From assembly GCA_965242795.1 (NCBI GenBank), contig OZ251505.1, positions 2,852,001-2,916,000 of the forward strand: a DNA stretch of 64,000 nucleotides. The letters run 5' to 3'. Origin of the DNA: Bin18 sp965242795. Lineage in GTDB: Bacteria > Desulfobacterota > Binatia > Bin18. The position numbers and the translations under genes were made by a program. The notes below the pieces were generated by a model. That model saw nothing but the letters and a program-made list of their open reading frames with translations. It ran no database searches and had not been told where the DNA came from. Below, piece after piece: positions 63,423 to 64,000 of this stretch (position 1 is the stretch's first letter; each line of letters starts with the position of its first letter).

Positions 63423-64000
63423 TCAACGCCGGGCCGTCTCGTCGCCGCCGCGCAACGACCGGAAAGCCAGCAGGGCCGCGGCCGCGGACGACAGGATGGA
63501 CAGGGCCAACGCGACGACCAGCCCGGAGGCGGCCGCGCGCGTTTGCCGGTCGTATCGTGCGATTTCCACGTCCGCGGTGTCGTCGATGCCGGCAAGGACG
63601 CCGGCCAGCGGGCGCATGATGTCCGCCTTGCGGTCGTGATAGGCCGCGCCGTGCAGGATGGTACGGGCGCGTTCCAGGTCGGCTTCGGACACCGCCTGCA
63701 TCGCCTCGGCTTCCAGTTCGGCCAGCGCGTTGGAGTGGGTTTCCGATTCCTGCAGCAACGTCATCTGCCCGGAGGAAAAGCCGGCCCGTTCCAGCAAGGT
63801 AGCGAGCGACACGGCTTCCCCACTGGCGGTCGGCCGCTCGCCGGTCGCGACCACCACGTCCCAATACACGCCCTGGTAGTCGGCCGGACGCGGAGCTTGG
63901 CCGTTGCGGATGTCCAGGATCTCCTGAAAATAGCGGCGATACTGCTCATCGCCGGTCACCGAGTACAGCCGCGCCATGCGGGTGAGGTCGTCGGACGTCT
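63423..64000 (-). CDS. Sensor-like protein, 5' end outside window
   Basis: The visible 190-odd residues carry the extracytoplasmic helical sensor pattern (LTRMARLYSVTGDEQYRRYF then RNGQAPRPADYQGVYWD, and MTLLQESETHSNALAELEAE) seen in N-terminal halves of chemoreceptors and histidine kinases. They end in one transmembrane helix (GLVVALALSILSSAAAALLA) and RSLRGGDETARR, then the stop. There is no HAMP, kinase, cyclase or methyl-accepting domain after the helix, so the protein is a sensor without an output module, or the rest was lost. The N-terminus lies outside the window. Confidence 0.75.
   Translation of the reverse strand, partial: TSDDLTRMARLYSVTGDEQYRRYFQEILDIRNGQAPRPADYQGVYWDVVVATGERPTASGEAVSLATLLERAGFSSGQMTLLQESETHSNALAELEAEAMQAVSEADLERARTILHGAAYHDRKADIMRPLAGVLAGIDDTADVEIARYDRQTRAAASGLVVALALSILSSAAAALLAFRSLRGGDETARR

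Overview
The window is GC-rich bacterial DNA with dense coding on both strands and mostly housekeeping or metabolic genes: aspS, a sigma-32-type rpoH, rpoZ, rlmE, trmJ, ilvE, ugd and tldD/tldE. It looks chromosomal rather than plasmid or phage. A TolC/adaptor set and a type I secretion remnant imply a Gram-negative envelope. The RpoH-type factor, Rieske/VOC/LLM oxygenases, SDRs and two NorD-like VWA proteins would fit an uncultured Desulfobacterota-, Binatota-, Tectomicrobia- or proteobacterium-like organism. This assignment is an inference, and no single gene fixes it.

Layout. 1-1.1 kb: the end of an AAA_14/DUF4143 ATPase gene under a perfect inverted-repeat operator. 1.5-10.3 kb: an RRM protein, an ABM-fold protein coupled to TldD/TldE, an acyl-CoA-dehydrogenase-fold monooxygenase, and a TolC/MacA/MacB-ATPase operon that has no permease. 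10.6-19.1 kb: a cytidylate-kinase-like protein, RlmE, two SDRs, a 1070-aa NorD-like VWA protein and IlvE. 19.4-33.3 kb: a defence island. A type I restriction-modification operon (hsdM, hsdS, hsdR) carries an AT-richer OLD-like ATPase/TOPRIM gene overlapping hsdS. Between hsdS and hsdR it also has a 439-aa unknown plus PIN pair and an XRE-ImmA plus frameshifted DUF4411-PIN pair. A nucleotidyltransferase/RHH pair converges on the hsdR end. 33.7-54 kb: aspS, a large secreted protein ending in four Cys-rich repeats, a cinA-like operon, rpoH, rpoZ, trmJ and small unknowns, a phosphoesterase, an LLM oxidoreductase, ugd, a GPH symporter and a COG3044 ATPase. 54-64 kb: an N-acyl-D-amino-acid deacylase, an RTX protein with a truncated type I secretion ATPase, a second NorD-like gene, a VOC protein, a Rieske oxygenase and the end of a sensor protein.

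Gene relations. TldD and TldE form the usual heterodimeric protease pair. The restriction-modification genes form one plus-strand transcription direction with four or five accessory genes that resemble toxin or abortive-infection modules. The Rieske, 108-aa, VOC and NorD-2 genes are tightly packed (4-bp overlap, 48-bp gap, 2-bp gap), which suggests a VWA chaperone-like factor serving iron oxygenases. The RTX gene is followed by a strong hairpin and then by an N-terminal fragment of its presumed secretion ATPase, cut off by a duplicated 3' piece of NorD-2.

The most conspicuous non-coding feature is a dispersed intergenic repeat family. Its core is TCGACAAGCTCA or TCGACAGGCTCA, present about 35-40 times. 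A second motif beginning GGGAATTACATACAA occurs at the edges of several clusters in inverted orientation, giving MITE-like units of roughly 130-220 bp. These repeats sit at gene 3' ends and supply the stop codon of rlmE and the last residues of the 1070-aa NorD-like protein. I saw no tRNA or rRNA gene, CRISPR array, integrase or transposase.
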